In this document: piece after piece, positions 45,413-54,947 of the stretch | Numbering within the stretch: position 1 is the stretch's first letter | Layout of the letters: each line of letters begins with the position of its first letter | From: JAXLVB01 sp046329195 | GTDB lineage: Bacteria; Bacteroidota; Bacteroidia; Cytophagales; Spirosomataceae | Reading direction: 5' to 3' | Assembly (NCBI GenBank): GCA_046329195.1 | Contig: JAXLVB010000002.1 | Location: forward strand, 186,001-250,000 | Length of the DNA: 64,000 bases | Notes under the pieces: model-generated | What the model was told of the DNA's origin: nothing | Databases searched by the model: none | Seen by the model: the letters and a program-made list of their open reading frames with translations, nothing else | Translations under genes and position numbers: made by a program

Positions 45413-47434
45413 TTACCACCAAACTTGCTTTCCATTTTCTAATAAAAAAGGACGTTCTTCGGTGCTTTGGCAATCGTTGCAATGCAGCCAAAATAAGGCT
45501 CCTACAGGCAATTTACTGAAGGTAAGGGTATGCCCCACCGCTTTCTGTGAACTGAGGGGCGTCCAATGGTCTGTCCAGTAGTATAACTGATAGGTTTTGG
45601 CTGGAGTGATTTGGTTTTTATCGTTGGCTGGCAAATAGCGCAATTTAGCAACGACAGTAGGTTGGCCTAAATCTAAACCCACCCAGGCGATGTCGCCGGG
45701 CTTTTTATCCAAAATAATGCTATTGCCATTTTCGCCATCAAAGGCTCGTTCTGGATTAGGCATGGAGCCAATGGGCTTGCCTTTGAGCGGAGTGGCAGTG
45801 TTAGGGGCATAAAACTCTAAGTCACCGACTTTGAAAGCAGAGTGAGGGGTCGATGATAAACGGATGTATTGAAACTTGGCTTTTGAGGAAAAATTTACTT
45901 CTTCCCATGTGTTATGGTATTCTAATCGGTCTCGGGCAATTAACCCACCAAAATACATAGTTCCCCAGTTTTTCATGGGCTCTCCCATTACATAAAGCGT
46001 AGTGCTGTCCTTAAAGTCAGGCGAATGGGCACCTTGGATTCGAGCTTTGTTGTAGTATTCTGCAAAATTCCATTTTGTTCGCTCTCGTTTGAGTGGAAAC
46101 TTTCGGGATAGCGTAGCAGTTTGCAGGGCCGACTCATTGGCTACAATGGAGCGACTGTCACCACGCAAAGGAAGTAAAATAGGATTACCTGCTGATTGGT
46201 AACTATGTTTCTCATAAAACATAGGCAAATACACGACATCTCGCCCCATGTTTTCGAAGGTAACACTGCCATTTTTAGCAAAATTTCCTGCAATGGCCTG
46301 CCAATTACCTTTCTGAAAAATACAGAGATAGACGGGCTTACCGTCGGGGGCATCCACTTTGAGCGTAACTGTACCTGTTGGCGTATAAAGAGGAGTTACC
46401 TCTAAGGCTCGTTTGCTTTGCAAATAAGCAGGAATATCTTCAATATGCGCTTTTTCTGCCTGCATAGCAAAGCTATTTTCAACATTCGAATACATGCGCC
46501 TAAACACCTTGGCAGGTTTACTTTCATTACGAATAAACTGTAGATAGTCGCCAGGACCACTTTCTGCTCCTAAAAAGGGTACCGAAAGGCTATCGTTCAA
46601 GATAAGTGCATTCCAAACGTGCCCACTTGGATAGTTGGCCCACTGGGGCAGATAATCAATAGCGACAGGTAACCCCAAGGCTCTACCAGCATAAGCGGCA
46701 ATAGACGACATGTCCGAACAGTCGCCATGCTTGCCTTTCATCAGATTACTCAGACTGATTTTTCCCGAGTAATCGGTAAGGAGTTCTGAATATTTAAACC
46801 ATTGGGTCTCATCTTTCACGTATTTGCAAGCAACTTCATGCATGAGTGAGTCTGATTGCAAAAGGGGAAGATAACGCTCTCGAAGCGACTTACGCCATGA
46901 TTCTGGTGATTCGGTAGCAGCTACTTTGTAAGGCAGAATGAAATTACAAAAAGTAGAAAAACTAACTTGTTTGGACCAAGGAGCTGTTTGCCAAGCTTCA
47001 AAGGCTAAATCTATGTGCTGAATCAGATAGCCTGATTTGAGAGTTTTGAGGTCACTAATGGCATATCGGCCATCAGCGGTTGGTTCGCCAAGGGCTGTTG
47101 CCACTGAATCTTTTATGTGTATTATTTCTTCATCAGTAGTAGCAGTGCCAATTTTATCGAAAATGGAATTGTATTGCTCCAGCCATTTACCTTCATAATG
47201 ACTGCTTGCATGCATATTACTAATTAAGAAAATAGCTGCTTTTAGTTTGAGACTATCTGTAGGGTGTTGGCGATAATGAGCCAAGACTTTTTCGATTTCG
47301 GGGCGATTCTCTTCAGCAATACGTAAGCTACGCTCAAGAGGGTCTTGGGTTTCAGGTAATTGAGCACACGAAACCATTAACAAACATCCCAACGCAGTTT
47401 TGGCTAATTTTTGAAATAGAACGTAGTATTGCAT
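45413..47434 (-). CDS. Transglutaminase-like lipoprotein
   Basis: A 673-residue lipoprotein (CLLMVSC lipobox near residue 24). A central transglutaminase-like papain fold carries Cys239 in GKHGDCSDMSSIAAYAGRAL, His272 in YPSGHVWNAL and a following Asp (ILNDS). The region after it has CarboxypepD-like beta strands (GTVTLKVDAPDGKPVYLC). The C-terminal part resembles a discoidin-like carbohydrate-binding domain (DIAWVGLDLGQPTVVAKLRYLP). It may be a periplasmic or surface peptidase or crosslinking enzyme. It is convergent with the C39 exporter (one base between the genes) and divergent from the O-antigen ligase-like gene. A role in processing the exported peptide is conceivable but unsupported. 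Confidence 0.82.
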   Translation of the reverse strand: MQYYVLFQKLAKTALGCLLMVSCAQLPETQDPLERSLRIAEENRPEIEKVLAHYRQHPTDSLKLKAAIFLISNMHASSHYEGKWLEQYNSIFDKIGTATTDEEIIHIKDSVATALGEPTADGRYAISDLKTLKSGYLIQHIDLAFEAWQTAPWSKQVSFSTFCNFILPYKVAATESPESWRKSLRERYLPLLQSDSLMHEVACKYVKDETQWFKYSELLTDYSGKISLSNLMKGKHGDCSDMSSIAAYAGRALGLPVAIDYLPQWANYPSGHVWNALILNDSLSVPFLGAESGPGDYLQFIRNESKPAKVFRRMYSNVENSFAMQAEKAHIEDIPAYLQSKRALEVTPLYTPTGTVTLKVDAPDGKPVYLCIFQKGNWQAIAGNFAKNGSVTFENMGRDVVYLPMFYEKHSYQSAGNPILLPLRGDSRSIVANESALQTATLSRKFPLKRERTKWNFAEYYNKARIQGAHSPDFKDSTTLYVMGEPMKNWGTMYFGGLIARDRLEYHNTWEEVNFSSKAKFQYIRLSSTPHSAFKVGDLEFYAPNTATPLKGKPIGSMPNPERAFDGENGNSIILDKKPGDIAWVGLDLGQPTVVAKLRYLPANDKNQITPAKTYQLYYWTDHWTPLSSQKAVGHTLTFSKLPVGALFWLHCNDCQSTEERPFLLENGKQVWW

Positions 47435-47515
47435 AAAGGTTTGAGTTATTTTGCCTTGAAAACGATAGTGTGATAATGTATATCGTTAAATAGGACTTAA
47501 AATTGAGAAAATTTT

Positions 47516-49984
47516 ATGATAAATGCTGCAACAATTAGCGAACGGCGTGGAGAGTTTTTGTGGGGTGTGTTGGTGAGTTTTAGTATCATCATTGGCATGT
47601 GGCGCCCACAAGTGACGATTCCAGTTTGGTTGCTTATAATCTTGGGTGAATCAACACGCCGATGGCGACAAAAGCTACCGTTTCCTAGTCTTACATGGAT
47701 AGATGTTTGTTTTTTATTGACGGTCCTGGTGTTTATTCTACAAGATATTTTTGCTATATACCGAGCTAACACGTTTTATGCTCTTCAATCTATCGTTACA
47801 ATAAGCCTGGTTTATGTTGTAATGCGACTAACTCTGACCGAGTCCATGCCACAAAGTTTACTGCTTTTAATGGTAGCGATTATAGGGGTATTTATGTCAA
47901 GTTTCGCATTTTTACAGTTTAATTTAATACAATCTAGATTGCTAAGTGATGGCTGGACGAATGCTTCGCAATTTAAAGGCTTATTTGGACCTTTTGGGTT
48001 ACTAAATAATGAATGGGCTACTTTGTGCATTTGTTTTTTGCCTTTTCCATTCATAAGTACGCTACTATTTGGACGGTATAAGTTTGCTGTATGGTTTGGG
48101 ATAACCGCAACTGTACTAGTCACAATGGGCATTTGGGTAACTTGCTCACGAGGGGCCTATTTATCATTAGGTTTATTTGCTGCTCTGATGGTTGTGTTTT
48201 TTATCATATTCAAAACGAAAAGACTACTGAGTGGGGTTGTATTTGGAGGAGTACTATTAGCACTCTTGTTGAGTACCATGTGGACTCCATTTACGACAAC
48301 TCTTTCATTAAATAAAACATTTACACAGCGTCGTAGTACAGAAGGACGGCTCAACATCCTTGAAAGTGGCTTTTGTCAGGCTAAAGAACACTGGCTCAAT
48401 GGGGTAGGAAGTAATAATTATGGACTCATTAATGACCTATGCCGTACACCCTCAGAGGATATGGGTTATACACCTTTTACCACTACTACTTACTTACAAA
48501 TTTTGCTCGAACACGGCGTTGTTGGCTTAATACTGTTTGGCGCTTTATTCTTGTCAGTTGTATGGGGTTACTATAAAGCTATCAACAGTAATGTCCCTAG
48601 AATTACAAAGCAGTTGTTAGCACTTTTGCTAATTGGATTTTTAACCTTTGTATTTCGAGAACTATTTTTCTCAACTTTATTTTACAGTAAACCTGTTATG
48701 GTTATTGCTACAATGTATGTGGCATTTGCTAACCAGACTAATCGCTTCTCGTTCAAGCCAATTGGATGGATATGCGTATGCTTTGGGCTTGTAATAGTGA
48801 GTGGCTGGATGTATATCGAAACAAGTCAACGAGAAAGCGCTGCAGAAAAAGTAGAATTGGCACTGCAAAAAAGGAAAGCTAAACAATTGCCCCAAGCCAT
48901 TGCGTATATCAATAAAGCCATCGAGCAAATGCCTAGTGAAATACCGTATCATAAGCTAGCAGGTTTACTGAATGGACAAACTAGCCAGAAAGTAACGGAC
49001 TTGTTACAAGGTAAACAACAAAAAGAGGGTAATATTGATTTGGCTATCAGACATTTTCAAAAAGTTCTTGAACTTAACCCAAATGATGCTGGAGCCAATT
49101 TTAACTTGGGCTGGTTATCCCATCTAAGCAACCAACCAAGGTCTATAACGCTTTCCTATGTAGATAATGCACTTACCTTTGAACCTAATAATCCAGAGTT
49201 TTTACTAGGAAAAGGCATACTATTAGAGTGTTTGCGTGATACCTTAAAAGCTTTTGAAACTTATACAAAAGCGTTGCGCCTAGACCCTGAGCTATTTGAA
49301 TCTCCCTTTTGGAATGATTTTCAGAAAAGACACCCACTGCAAGGCACTAGACTACTACGAAATGTAGCTCAATCATTAGAACAGCAACAACAGTCGCATT
49401 ATAGCACAGTAGTTAGAGCTCGGTATGGAAGGGTTCTAATTCAGCAAGGACAATTAGAAAAGGCAAAACAGGTTTTAGAACAAGTCAATATTGAGGTGCC
49501 AGATCTATATCGTCCGTATTATTATTTAGCGTTGATTCATGAGCATTTGAACGACTCGCTAGCGGCAAAATCCTTATTTACTAAAGCACTTTCTCTACGA
49601 AATACTGACTATTTGGTAGCGAAGTCAGCTGGGGATTTTTATTATCGTCAAAACCCTAATGAAAAAAGCAATAGCTTTGCCGTTATTAGAAACTATCAAA
49701 ATGCCATTAAGAGTTGGTTGGCGCACCCTTCGTATCACCATACACGAAGTAATTCAAAATACAAATATAATTTGAGTGTTTTGAATGACTATGTCGTACA
49801 AGATTTGCTGCGAATTTCGTATGCAGACCTAGATATTACAACACTCATTTCCCGAATCGCTCAGATGTATCAGCGTTTAGGCCGTAGTAAAGAAGCAGCT
49901 TATTACCAAAAGCTCATGCTGAAAAAGCTCGAAGACATTCAGGAAGAAGATATTTTGTATGTGAATCGACTTGATTCTCGATAA
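47516..49984 (+). CDS. O-antigen-ligase-like membrane protein with TPR domain
   Basis: An 822-residue protein. The first 440 residues hold about 10-12 transmembrane helices with the Wzy_C/O-antigen ligase core (WVTCSRGAYLSLGLFAAL and the long periplasmic loop containing EGRLNILESGF and GVGSNNYGLIND). The C-terminal half has tetratricopeptide repeats (for example LDLAIRHFQKVLELNPNDAGANFNLGW-type and KAKQVLEQVNIEVPDLYRPYYYLALIHE-type). This O-ligase plus TPR architecture is common in Bacteroidota, where such proteins ligate glycans to lipid A or to proteins. Its substrate is unknown. The 81-base divergent gap with the transglutaminase gene holds no clear consensus promoter. Confidence 0.88.
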   Translation: MINAATISERRGEFLWGVLVSFSIIIGMWRPQVTIPVWLLIILGESTRRWRQKLPFPSLTWIDVCFLLTVLVFILQDIFAIYRANTFYALQSIVTISLVYVVMRLTLTESMPQSLLLLMVAIIGVFMSSFAFLQFNLIQSRLLSDGWTNASQFKGLFGPFGLLNNEWATLCICFLPFPFISTLLFGRYKFAVWFGITATVLVTMGIWVTCSRGAYLSLGLFAALMVVFFIIFKTKRLLSGVVFGGVLLALLLSTMWTPFTTTLSLNKTFTQRRSTEGRLNILESGFCQAKEHWLNGVGSNNYGLINDLCRTPSEDMGYTPFTTTTYLQILLEHGVVGLILFGALFLSVVWGYYKAINSNVPRITKQLLALLLIGFLTFVFRELFFSTLFYSKPVMVIATMYVAFANQTNRFSFKPIGWICVCFGLVIVSGWMYIETSQRESAAEKVELALQKRKAKQLPQAIAYINKAIEQMPSEIPYHKLAGLLNGQTSQKVTDLLQGKQQKEGNIDLAIRHFQKVLELNPNDAGANFNLGWLSHLSNQPRSITLSYVDNALTFEPNNPEFLLGKGILLECLRDTLKAFETYTKALRLDPELFESPFWNDFQKRHPLQGTRLLRNVAQSLEQQQQSHYSTVVRARYGRVLIQQGQLEKAKQVLEQVNIEVPDLYRPYYYLALIHEHLNDSLAAKSLFTKALSLRNTDYLVAKSAGDFYYRQNPNEKSNSFAVIRNYQNAIKSWLAHPSYHHTRSNSKYKYNLSVLNDYVVQDLLRISYADLDITTLISRIAQMYQRLGRSKEAAYYQKLMLKKLEDIQEEDILYVNRLDSR

Positions 49985-50014
49985 CAAACCAATAAATAAT
50001 CCCCTTTACTTCGC

Positions 50015-51037
50015 ATGATTTCGATAGACCTCCGCAGCGACACCGTTACCAGACCCACCCAAGGAATGTTAGATGCCATGTTTTCGGCGCAAGTCGGTGA
50101 CGATGTGTTTGGCGATGACCCCACTGTACAAGCCCTCGAAGCCAAAACTGCCGCCTTGTTTGGTATGGAAGCGGCCTTATTTTGTACGTCGGGTACAATG
50201 ACCAACCAAATTGCCATCAAAGTCCACACACAGCCTGGCGACGAAGTAATATGTGATAAGTTGTCGCATATTTATCTCTACGAAGGCGGCGGTACAATGG
50301 CCAATTCACAGGTTTCGGTCAAGTTGCTCGACGGCGATCGTGGACGAATTTCGGCAGCACAAGTTGCCGCCAGTTTTAATAATGCCGAAGATATCCACCA
50401 ACCACTAAGCCGACTGGTTTCGTTAGAAAATACCATGAACAAAGGCGGAGGTTGTTATTATCAACTCTCTGAAATACAGGCAATTCGTGAGGTTTGTAAT
50501 GATAAAGGATTACAACTTCACTTAGACGGAGCTCGGATTTTTAATGCCCTAGTCGAAACGAAAGAAAAACCGGCTCAATACGGAGTCTTGTTCGATAGCA
50601 TTTCGGTTTGCCTTTCTAAAGGGCTGGGCTGTCCGGTTGGCTCGTTATTGATAGGCTCGCAGGCGTTTATCAAACAAGCTCGTCGTGTACGCAAGCGCTT
50701 AGGAGGAGGCTGGCGGCAAGCGGGCTATTTAGCTGCTGCGGGTATCTATGCCTTAGACCATCACGTAGAGCGCCTCAGCGAAGACCACCAGCGAGCCAGA
50801 GCAATAGGAGGGATGCTATCAGACCGCCCCGAAATCAGTGAGATTTTTCCGATTGACACCAACATCGTTATCGTGCGTTTAGCCAATCTAAGTGCGGTAG
50901 CATATGTACAACAGTTGGCAGAAGTAGGCATTAGAGCCGTCACGTTTGGCCCTGATTTAGTGCGTTTTGTGACCCATCTTGACTTTACAGATGCGCATCT
51001 TGAGCAATTTGGAGCACAAATTAAGCAGATGAAATAA
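50015..51037 (+). CDS. ltaE: Low-specificity L-threonine aldolase
   Basis: A 340-residue PLP enzyme of fold type I. Markers are IDLRSDTVTRPTQGMLDAMF, GDDVFGDDPTV, the LHLDGARIFNA segment with the PLP-contacting Asp, and the PLP Lys in VCLSKGLGCPVGSLL. It splits L-threonine or L-allo-threonine to glycine and acetaldehyde. Cytoplasmic, standard length, single gene. Confidence 0.95.
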   Translation: MISIDLRSDTVTRPTQGMLDAMFSAQVGDDVFGDDPTVQALEAKTAALFGMEAALFCTSGTMTNQIAIKVHTQPGDEVICDKLSHIYLYEGGGTMANSQVSVKLLDGDRGRISAAQVAASFNNAEDIHQPLSRLVSLENTMNKGGGCYYQLSEIQAIREVCNDKGLQLHLDGARIFNALVETKEKPAQYGVLFDSISVCLSKGLGCPVGSLLIGSQAFIKQARRVRKRLGGGWRQAGYLAAAGIYALDHHVERLSEDHQRARAIGGMLSDRPEISEIFPIDTNIVIVRLANLSAVAYVQQLAEVGIRAVTFGPDLVRFVTHLDFTDAHLEQFGAQIKQMK

Positions 51038-51057
51038 ACACGATTTGGCTCAAACAA

Positions 51058-51086
51058 AAAGCGTCAGGGCATTGCCCTGACGCTTT
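51058..51086. terminator. Bidirectional terminator
   Basis: Perfect 13-base arms AAAGCGTCAGGGC / GCCCTGACGCTTT with a 3-base loop, flanked by A and T tracts, between two convergent genes. Confidence 0.92.
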
Positions 51087-51107
51087 CTTTATCAGACCAG
51101 ATAAATA

Positions 51108-51569
51108 TTATGCTAATAATAAAGAGCTCAACAGTAAAAACACCGCACCCAAAATATAAAATACTTTAGGGTTCATACCTGGTGCCTCAGTGCTACCTAC
51201 GGCTACTTCTTCAGGCGAATTAGGGTTGTAACGCACCTCTACCGTTTCACCTACTTTAACAGGCGCATCCGTAGCACTTTCTAAGGTATGCTCATACGCC
51301 TTACCGTTGATATTAAACCACACAATCGGAAAATACAAAGGGTGTGTGCCCGCTTTGTCATCACGTAAGTATTTCTTATATACATCGACGACGATTCCTT
51401 GAGTAAGTACCGAGTGTTGTAACCATGCTCGGCGACGATTAGAGAAGTACACCCCAGCTACAATGCAACTTGCTGCTACAAGTGCGCTAACAGCAAAAAA
51501 TAGAGGGCCTGTTTGCATAAAGCCTTCTGTGCGTGGCATTGACATTCCAAAAACTACTAAGTACTGCAT
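51108..51569 (-). CDS. DUF3592 membrane protein
   Basis: A 153-residue protein with an N-terminal transmembrane helix (FFAVSALVAASCIVAGVYF), a soluble beta domain and a C-terminal helix (VFYILGAVFLLLSSLLLA). The soluble part has the DUF3592 pattern (GIVVDVYKKY, PIVWFNINGKAYEHTLES, VGETVEVRYNPNSPEEV). Family function is unknown. The ATG at 51569 gives an N-terminal extension; the M at codon 10 or 18 is also possible. Confidence 0.82.
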   Translation of the reverse strand: MQYLVVFGMSMPRTEGFMQTGPLFFAVSALVAASCIVAGVYFSNRRRAWLQHSVLTQGIVVDVYKKYLRDDKAGTHPLYFPIVWFNINGKAYEHTLESATDAPVKVGETVEVRYNPNSPEEVAVGSTEAPGMNPKVFYILGAVFLLLSSLLLA

Positions 51570-51983
51570 GGCTTGAAAAAAAGAGTTACTTTAAAATTTC
51601 TGACTTTGTTGATGAATGTGATAAACTCTCGTTTATTTTTGTTCAAATTTCATATAAAACTATCAGAAAATCAAATAGTTAACTTTTTTGAGGTGCCTTA
51701 GATAAGTTTGAAATAAAAGCTGTTTTACAAGAAAAAATATAAATTTTTGCAGAAAAAGTTTAATTTTTATCCAACTTTTTCAAAAACGATATTTTTTCCG
51801 GAAAAAGAGGTTTAAAATCAACCGCAAAATTTTTTTTTAGAATTTTTTGCCGAAAACTTCCTTGATTTTGAAGCTAAAAAGCAGCATTTGTTCGCAAATC
51901 CGAAAAAAGTCCCTTTTTTTAAAGCTCATTTGCCAATATTTCTAAAAAAAACCTCAATTTGAGTTCAACAAACACCCATAAAA
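51570..51983. other. Gene-free, A/T-tract-rich spacer
   Basis: A 414-base gap of very low GC dominated by runs of 4-9 A or T, with the palindrome TTTTTCCGGAAAAA at 51793-51806. No open frame, RNA gene or clear consensus promoter is seen. The density of A-tracts suggests curved DNA, perhaps a nucleoid-protein or long-leader region before the peptidase gene. Confidence 0.5.
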
Positions 51984-53360
51984 ATGAAAAAATACACGTT
52001 TGGGCTATTTTTATGCCTTTTTTCAAACCTAGTTTTGGCGCAAAATCAAGATTCGGTGATGGTACGCCGGATTTTTGATGAAGCACTTTCTCATGGCAAA
52101 TCGTATGAATGGCTTCGACAACTCACGCAGGGCGTTGGCCCTCGCTTGAGTGGCTCTGAAGGATATAATAAGGCTGTGCAGTGGGGTAAAAAAGCCATGG
52201 AAGCCGAGCAGTTTGACCGAGTCTTTTTGCAGGATGTGATGGTACCACACTGGGTACGAGGCGCCAAGGAAGAAGCGTACTTTACTGCAAAAGGAAAGAA
52301 AATGGTAGTACCCATTGCTGCCTTGGGTGGCTCGGTAGGTACAGGTGCTAAAGGGATCAAAGCAGAAGTAATAGAGGTAAAAAACTTTCTAGAACTAAGA
52401 GCCCTCGGCGAAGCCAAAGTGAAGGGTAAAATCGTGTTTTTTAACCGACCGATGGACCCCACCAAAATCAATACCTTTGAGGCATACGGTGGAGCGGTGG
52501 ACCAACGAGGAAGCGGTGCTACCGAAGCCTCAAAATTAGGCGCTGTGGGGGCCATTGTGCGCTCTATGAGTGCTACCATCAACGACTATCCACATACAGG
52601 TAGTATGCGCTATGGCGTAGGAGTACCTCTCATTCCAGCAGCAGCGATTAGCACAAGTGGAGCTGAATTGCTCAGTAAAATGCTCAAAGAAGACCCCTCG
52701 CTGACGTTTTATTTCAAGCAAAGCAGCGAGTCGTTGCCCGATGCGGCTACTCATAATGTAGTTGGCGAAATCAAAGGTTCTGAAAAGCCTGATGAAATCA
52801 TCGTGATTGGCGGACACTTAGATTCGTGGGATTTGGGTCAAGGCGCTCACGACGATGGCACAGGCTGTGTGCAGTCTATGGAAGTCTTACGCATTCTGAA
52901 AGCCTTGAATATCAAGCCTAAGCGCACCATTAGAGCGGTGTTATATGCCAATGAAGAAAACGGTCTTCGGGGCGGCCAAAAATATGCAGAACTAGCCAAG
53001 CAGAACAATGAAAAGCACATCTTTGCCTTGGAATCAGACAGTGGTGGATTTACGCCAAAGGGCTTCGGGATAGTGGGCGATGCTACTCAAGTGGCTCATG
53101 TTCAGAAATTTAAGGGGATTTTCGTGCCTTATGGCATACACGAAATCGAGCGTGGCGGTGGCGGTGCCGACATCGGTCCACTGGGTCCATTGGGTACGGT
53201 TCTGATTGGCTTTAAACCTGATTCACAGCGGTATTTTGAATACCACCATGCTGCTAACGATACCTTCGAGGCCGTTAACCAACGAGAGCTTGAACTTGGA
53301 GCGGGCTCGATGGCCGCTTTGGTGTATTTATTGGATAAATATGGTCCGGTTGAAAAATAG
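51984..53360 (+). CDS. M28-family metallopeptidase, secreted (carboxypeptidase Q-like)
   Basis: A 458-residue zinc peptidase with a signal peptide (ending LVLAQ). A PA-like insert lies at about 120-230. The dizinc core follows: GGHLDSWDLGQGAHDDGTG, the catalytic YANEENGLRGG, and the later metal ligands in ESDSGGF and YHHAANDTFE. The N-terminal SYEWLRQLTQGVGPRLSGS matches the plasma glutamate carboxypeptidase-like subgroup. It trims dipeptides or peptides outside the inner membrane. A paralogue is encoded at 58624-60174. Confidence 0.92.
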   Translation: MKKYTFGLFLCLFSNLVLAQNQDSVMVRRIFDEALSHGKSYEWLRQLTQGVGPRLSGSEGYNKAVQWGKKAMEAEQFDRVFLQDVMVPHWVRGAKEEAYFTAKGKKMVVPIAALGGSVGTGAKGIKAEVIEVKNFLELRALGEAKVKGKIVFFNRPMDPTKINTFEAYGGAVDQRGSGATEASKLGAVGAIVRSMSATINDYPHTGSMRYGVGVPLIPAAAISTSGAELLSKMLKEDPSLTFYFKQSSESLPDAATHNVVGEIKGSEKPDEIIVIGGHLDSWDLGQGAHDDGTGCVQSMEVLRILKALNIKPKRTIRAVLYANEENGLRGGQKYAELAKQNNEKHIFALESDSGGFTPKGFGIVGDATQVAHVQKFKGIFVPYGIHEIERGGGGADIGPLGPLGTVLIGFKPDSQRYFEYHHAANDTFEAVNQRELELGAGSMAALVYLLDKYGPVEK

Positions 53361-53376
53361 ATAGTTCGTTAACTAA

Positions 53377-53426
53377 CCCCAAACAAAAAAGGTTATCGGA
53401 TTTCCGATAACCTTTTTTGTTTGGGG
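53377..53426. terminator. Bidirectional terminator
   Basis: Perfect 24-base arms (53377-53400 and 53403-53426) around TT, with CCCCAAACAAAAAAGG outer half and GGTTATCGGA inner half, ending the convergent M28 and small membrane-protein genes. Confidence 0.93.
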
Positions 53427-53466
53427 TGTTTGTCGTGTTTTTCGGGTATTACTCCAAAAACACTGC

Positions 53467-53646
53467 TTAATGTCCGCCAGAGCTATGTTCGGTATAGTAG
53501 TTTGCAAATACAGCACCAATCAAAATCGTTCCGAGAGTACCAGTAAGTGCATCACCCAATACAAACAATACCAGCACAAAGACCAAGAATACCGTAATCA
53601 TCAACCAACTTGGTACTTCGGGTGTTTGAGTATGATTATTTTCCAT
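53467..53646 (-). CDS. Small single- or double-pass membrane protein
   Basis: Start at the internal ATG at 53646 (MENNHTQTPEVPSW), giving 59 residues; the longer frame from 53658 adds only MLFR. One long hydrophobic stretch (LMITVFLVFVLVLFVLGDAL) is followed by a glycine-rich second one (TGTLGTILIGAVFANYY) and a polar tail. No family is recognised. It sits alone between a terminator and the divergent outer-membrane protein gene. Coding seems likely from clean start and stop and composition. Confidence 0.55.
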   Translation of the reverse strand: MENNHTQTPEVPSWLMITVFLVFVLVLFVLGDALTGTLGTILIGAVFANYYTEHSSGGH

Positions 53647-53834
53647 GCGAAAAAGCAAATTAGTAGTTAAAGATGCCGCAAATTAATCAAAAATCGAAAG
53701 TCAAGCCAACAACCGTTCAATAAGTTTTAGAAAATTTACTTGGTTACTCGTTCAATCTATCGGTACTTTAGTGTAGTAATCGCTTGATTTTCAGGTAAAA
53801 CCCCTCAGAAACTTCAACAGACAACAACTTGGTT

Positions 53835-54569
53835 ATGAAAAACATACTACTACTGCTTGGCTTTTGCATGCCGCTTATGAGCTTGGCTCAATACCGATCC
53901 AACTACCAACCAATCAATCAAACCCCTCAGCGAACCACCACTCGCAGTGGCAATATTTCAGGAAGTATTAACGTTCAGGTGTCAATTCCACAAGGAGAAT
54001 ACCAAGCAATTGGTAATAAAGTAGGATTTGGACTGAGGGGAAATATCTTGTTTTCGCCCAACGAAACCTTTCCGTTCAAAGTAGGTGCCGATTTAGGTTT
54101 GTTGGTGGTTAGCTCTCGTCGCAAAGATTTTTATTATGGCGGTACTTTTGGTAGTCATTATTACATTGATGCCAGTAGTAATGTGTTTTCGATAGGTTTA
54201 ATGCTGCGATTTGAACCTTTACGAGGAGTAAAAAATTCATTTGTGTCGCCCTTTTTAGATGGTGTGATAGGTGGAAACGGCTTTTACGCTTCGGTAGATT
54301 TTAATTCAAGTACAACGTCTTACAACAACTACAATAATAGCAACAATTCTCGTACCCAATGGGGGCTTTATTATGGAGGCTCAGGAGGTTTGTTGTTTCC
54401 TATTACCAACAAAGTGACCATTGAGGGTAAAATCTCTTACCTCATCGGCGGGCGTACCGATTATCTTACCGACCCTGTGATTGATGCCAACGGTTCGGTG
54501 TCATTTACCAGCAAAAACTCCGAAACAACCATGCTGCTTCCTCAGCTGGGGGTCAAAATCGGCCTGTAA
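53835..54569 (+). CDS. Outer-membrane beta-barrel protein
   Basis: The ATG at 53835 (MKNILLLLGFCMPLMSLAQ) begins a clear signal peptide; a TTG two codons earlier is not needed. The mature part (about 225 residues) has alternating amphipathic strands (GSINVQVSIPQGEYQ, FKVGADLGLLVVSSR, LLPQLGVKIGL) and an Asn/Ser-rich loop near 170-180. This suggests a small 8-10-strand barrel. Its final codons (VKIGL-stop) lie in the left copy of the 27-base direct repeat bounding the downstream island, which indicates that the gene end served as an insertion site and was preserved. Confidence 0.75.
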   Translation: MKNILLLLGFCMPLMSLAQYRSNYQPINQTPQRTTTRSGNISGSINVQVSIPQGEYQAIGNKVGFGLRGNILFSPNETFPFKVGADLGLLVVSSRRKDFYYGGTFGSHYYIDASSNVFSIGLMLRFEPLRGVKNSFVSPFLDGVIGGNGFYASVDFNSSTTSYNNYNNSNNSRTQWGLYYGGSGGLLFPITNKVTIEGKISYLIGGRTDYLTDPVIDANGSVSFTSKNSETTMLLPQLGVKIGL

Positions 54570-54579
54570 GCATTCTTCT
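54553..54579. repeat. Left direct repeat (attL-like) at the 3' end of the barrel gene
   Basis: TCAAAATCGGCCTG plus TAAGCATTCTTCT, covering the last four codons and stop of the gene ending at 54569. It matches 25 of 27 bases of the repeat at 57550-57576, with a perfect 16-base core CTGTAAGCATTCTTCT. Confidence 0.8.
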
Positions 54580-54613
54580 ACAAAACAGCGTAACTCAAAC
54601 GTAGGCACAGACT

Positions 54614-54793
54614 ATGCTTAGCGAGAGTGCATGTACTCCGAGCTTTGCTACCTACTTATTTGAACGAGGCGAAAACATACTCGTCATCAAAGAGCTACTC
54701 GGCTACACTGACATAAATACCACTATGCGCTACTTGCACTTGAGCAAGAATAAAATCAACACGGCTCGAAGCCTAATTGATGACTTGTTGTAA
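54614..54793 (+). pseudogene. Remnant of a tyrosine recombinase (phage-type integrase)
   Basis: A 59-codon frame encodes the C-terminal end of a tyrosine recombinase: PSFATYLFERGENILVIKEL, LLGYTDINTTMRYLHLSKNK and a final LIDDLL. The nucleophile Tyr (RYLHL) is still present, but the Arg of the HxLRHSFAT box is lost (ACTPSFAT) and LGH is LGY. The rest of the gene is missing. It lies 45 bases inside the left repeat, as expected for the integrase of the element. Confidence 0.8.
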
Positions 54794-54947
54794 TTTTCTC
54801 GGAAAAATATAACATCCTGTGCGTCCAACACCAGACACCTGTAAATCAATAATTTTCTCACTCATTTTTTTGTTTTTCTAACAAAACCGTGTAAATTAGC
54901 ATACTCTAACAGCACTTTTGAGTTGTTAGTATAACAAAACCAAGAAA

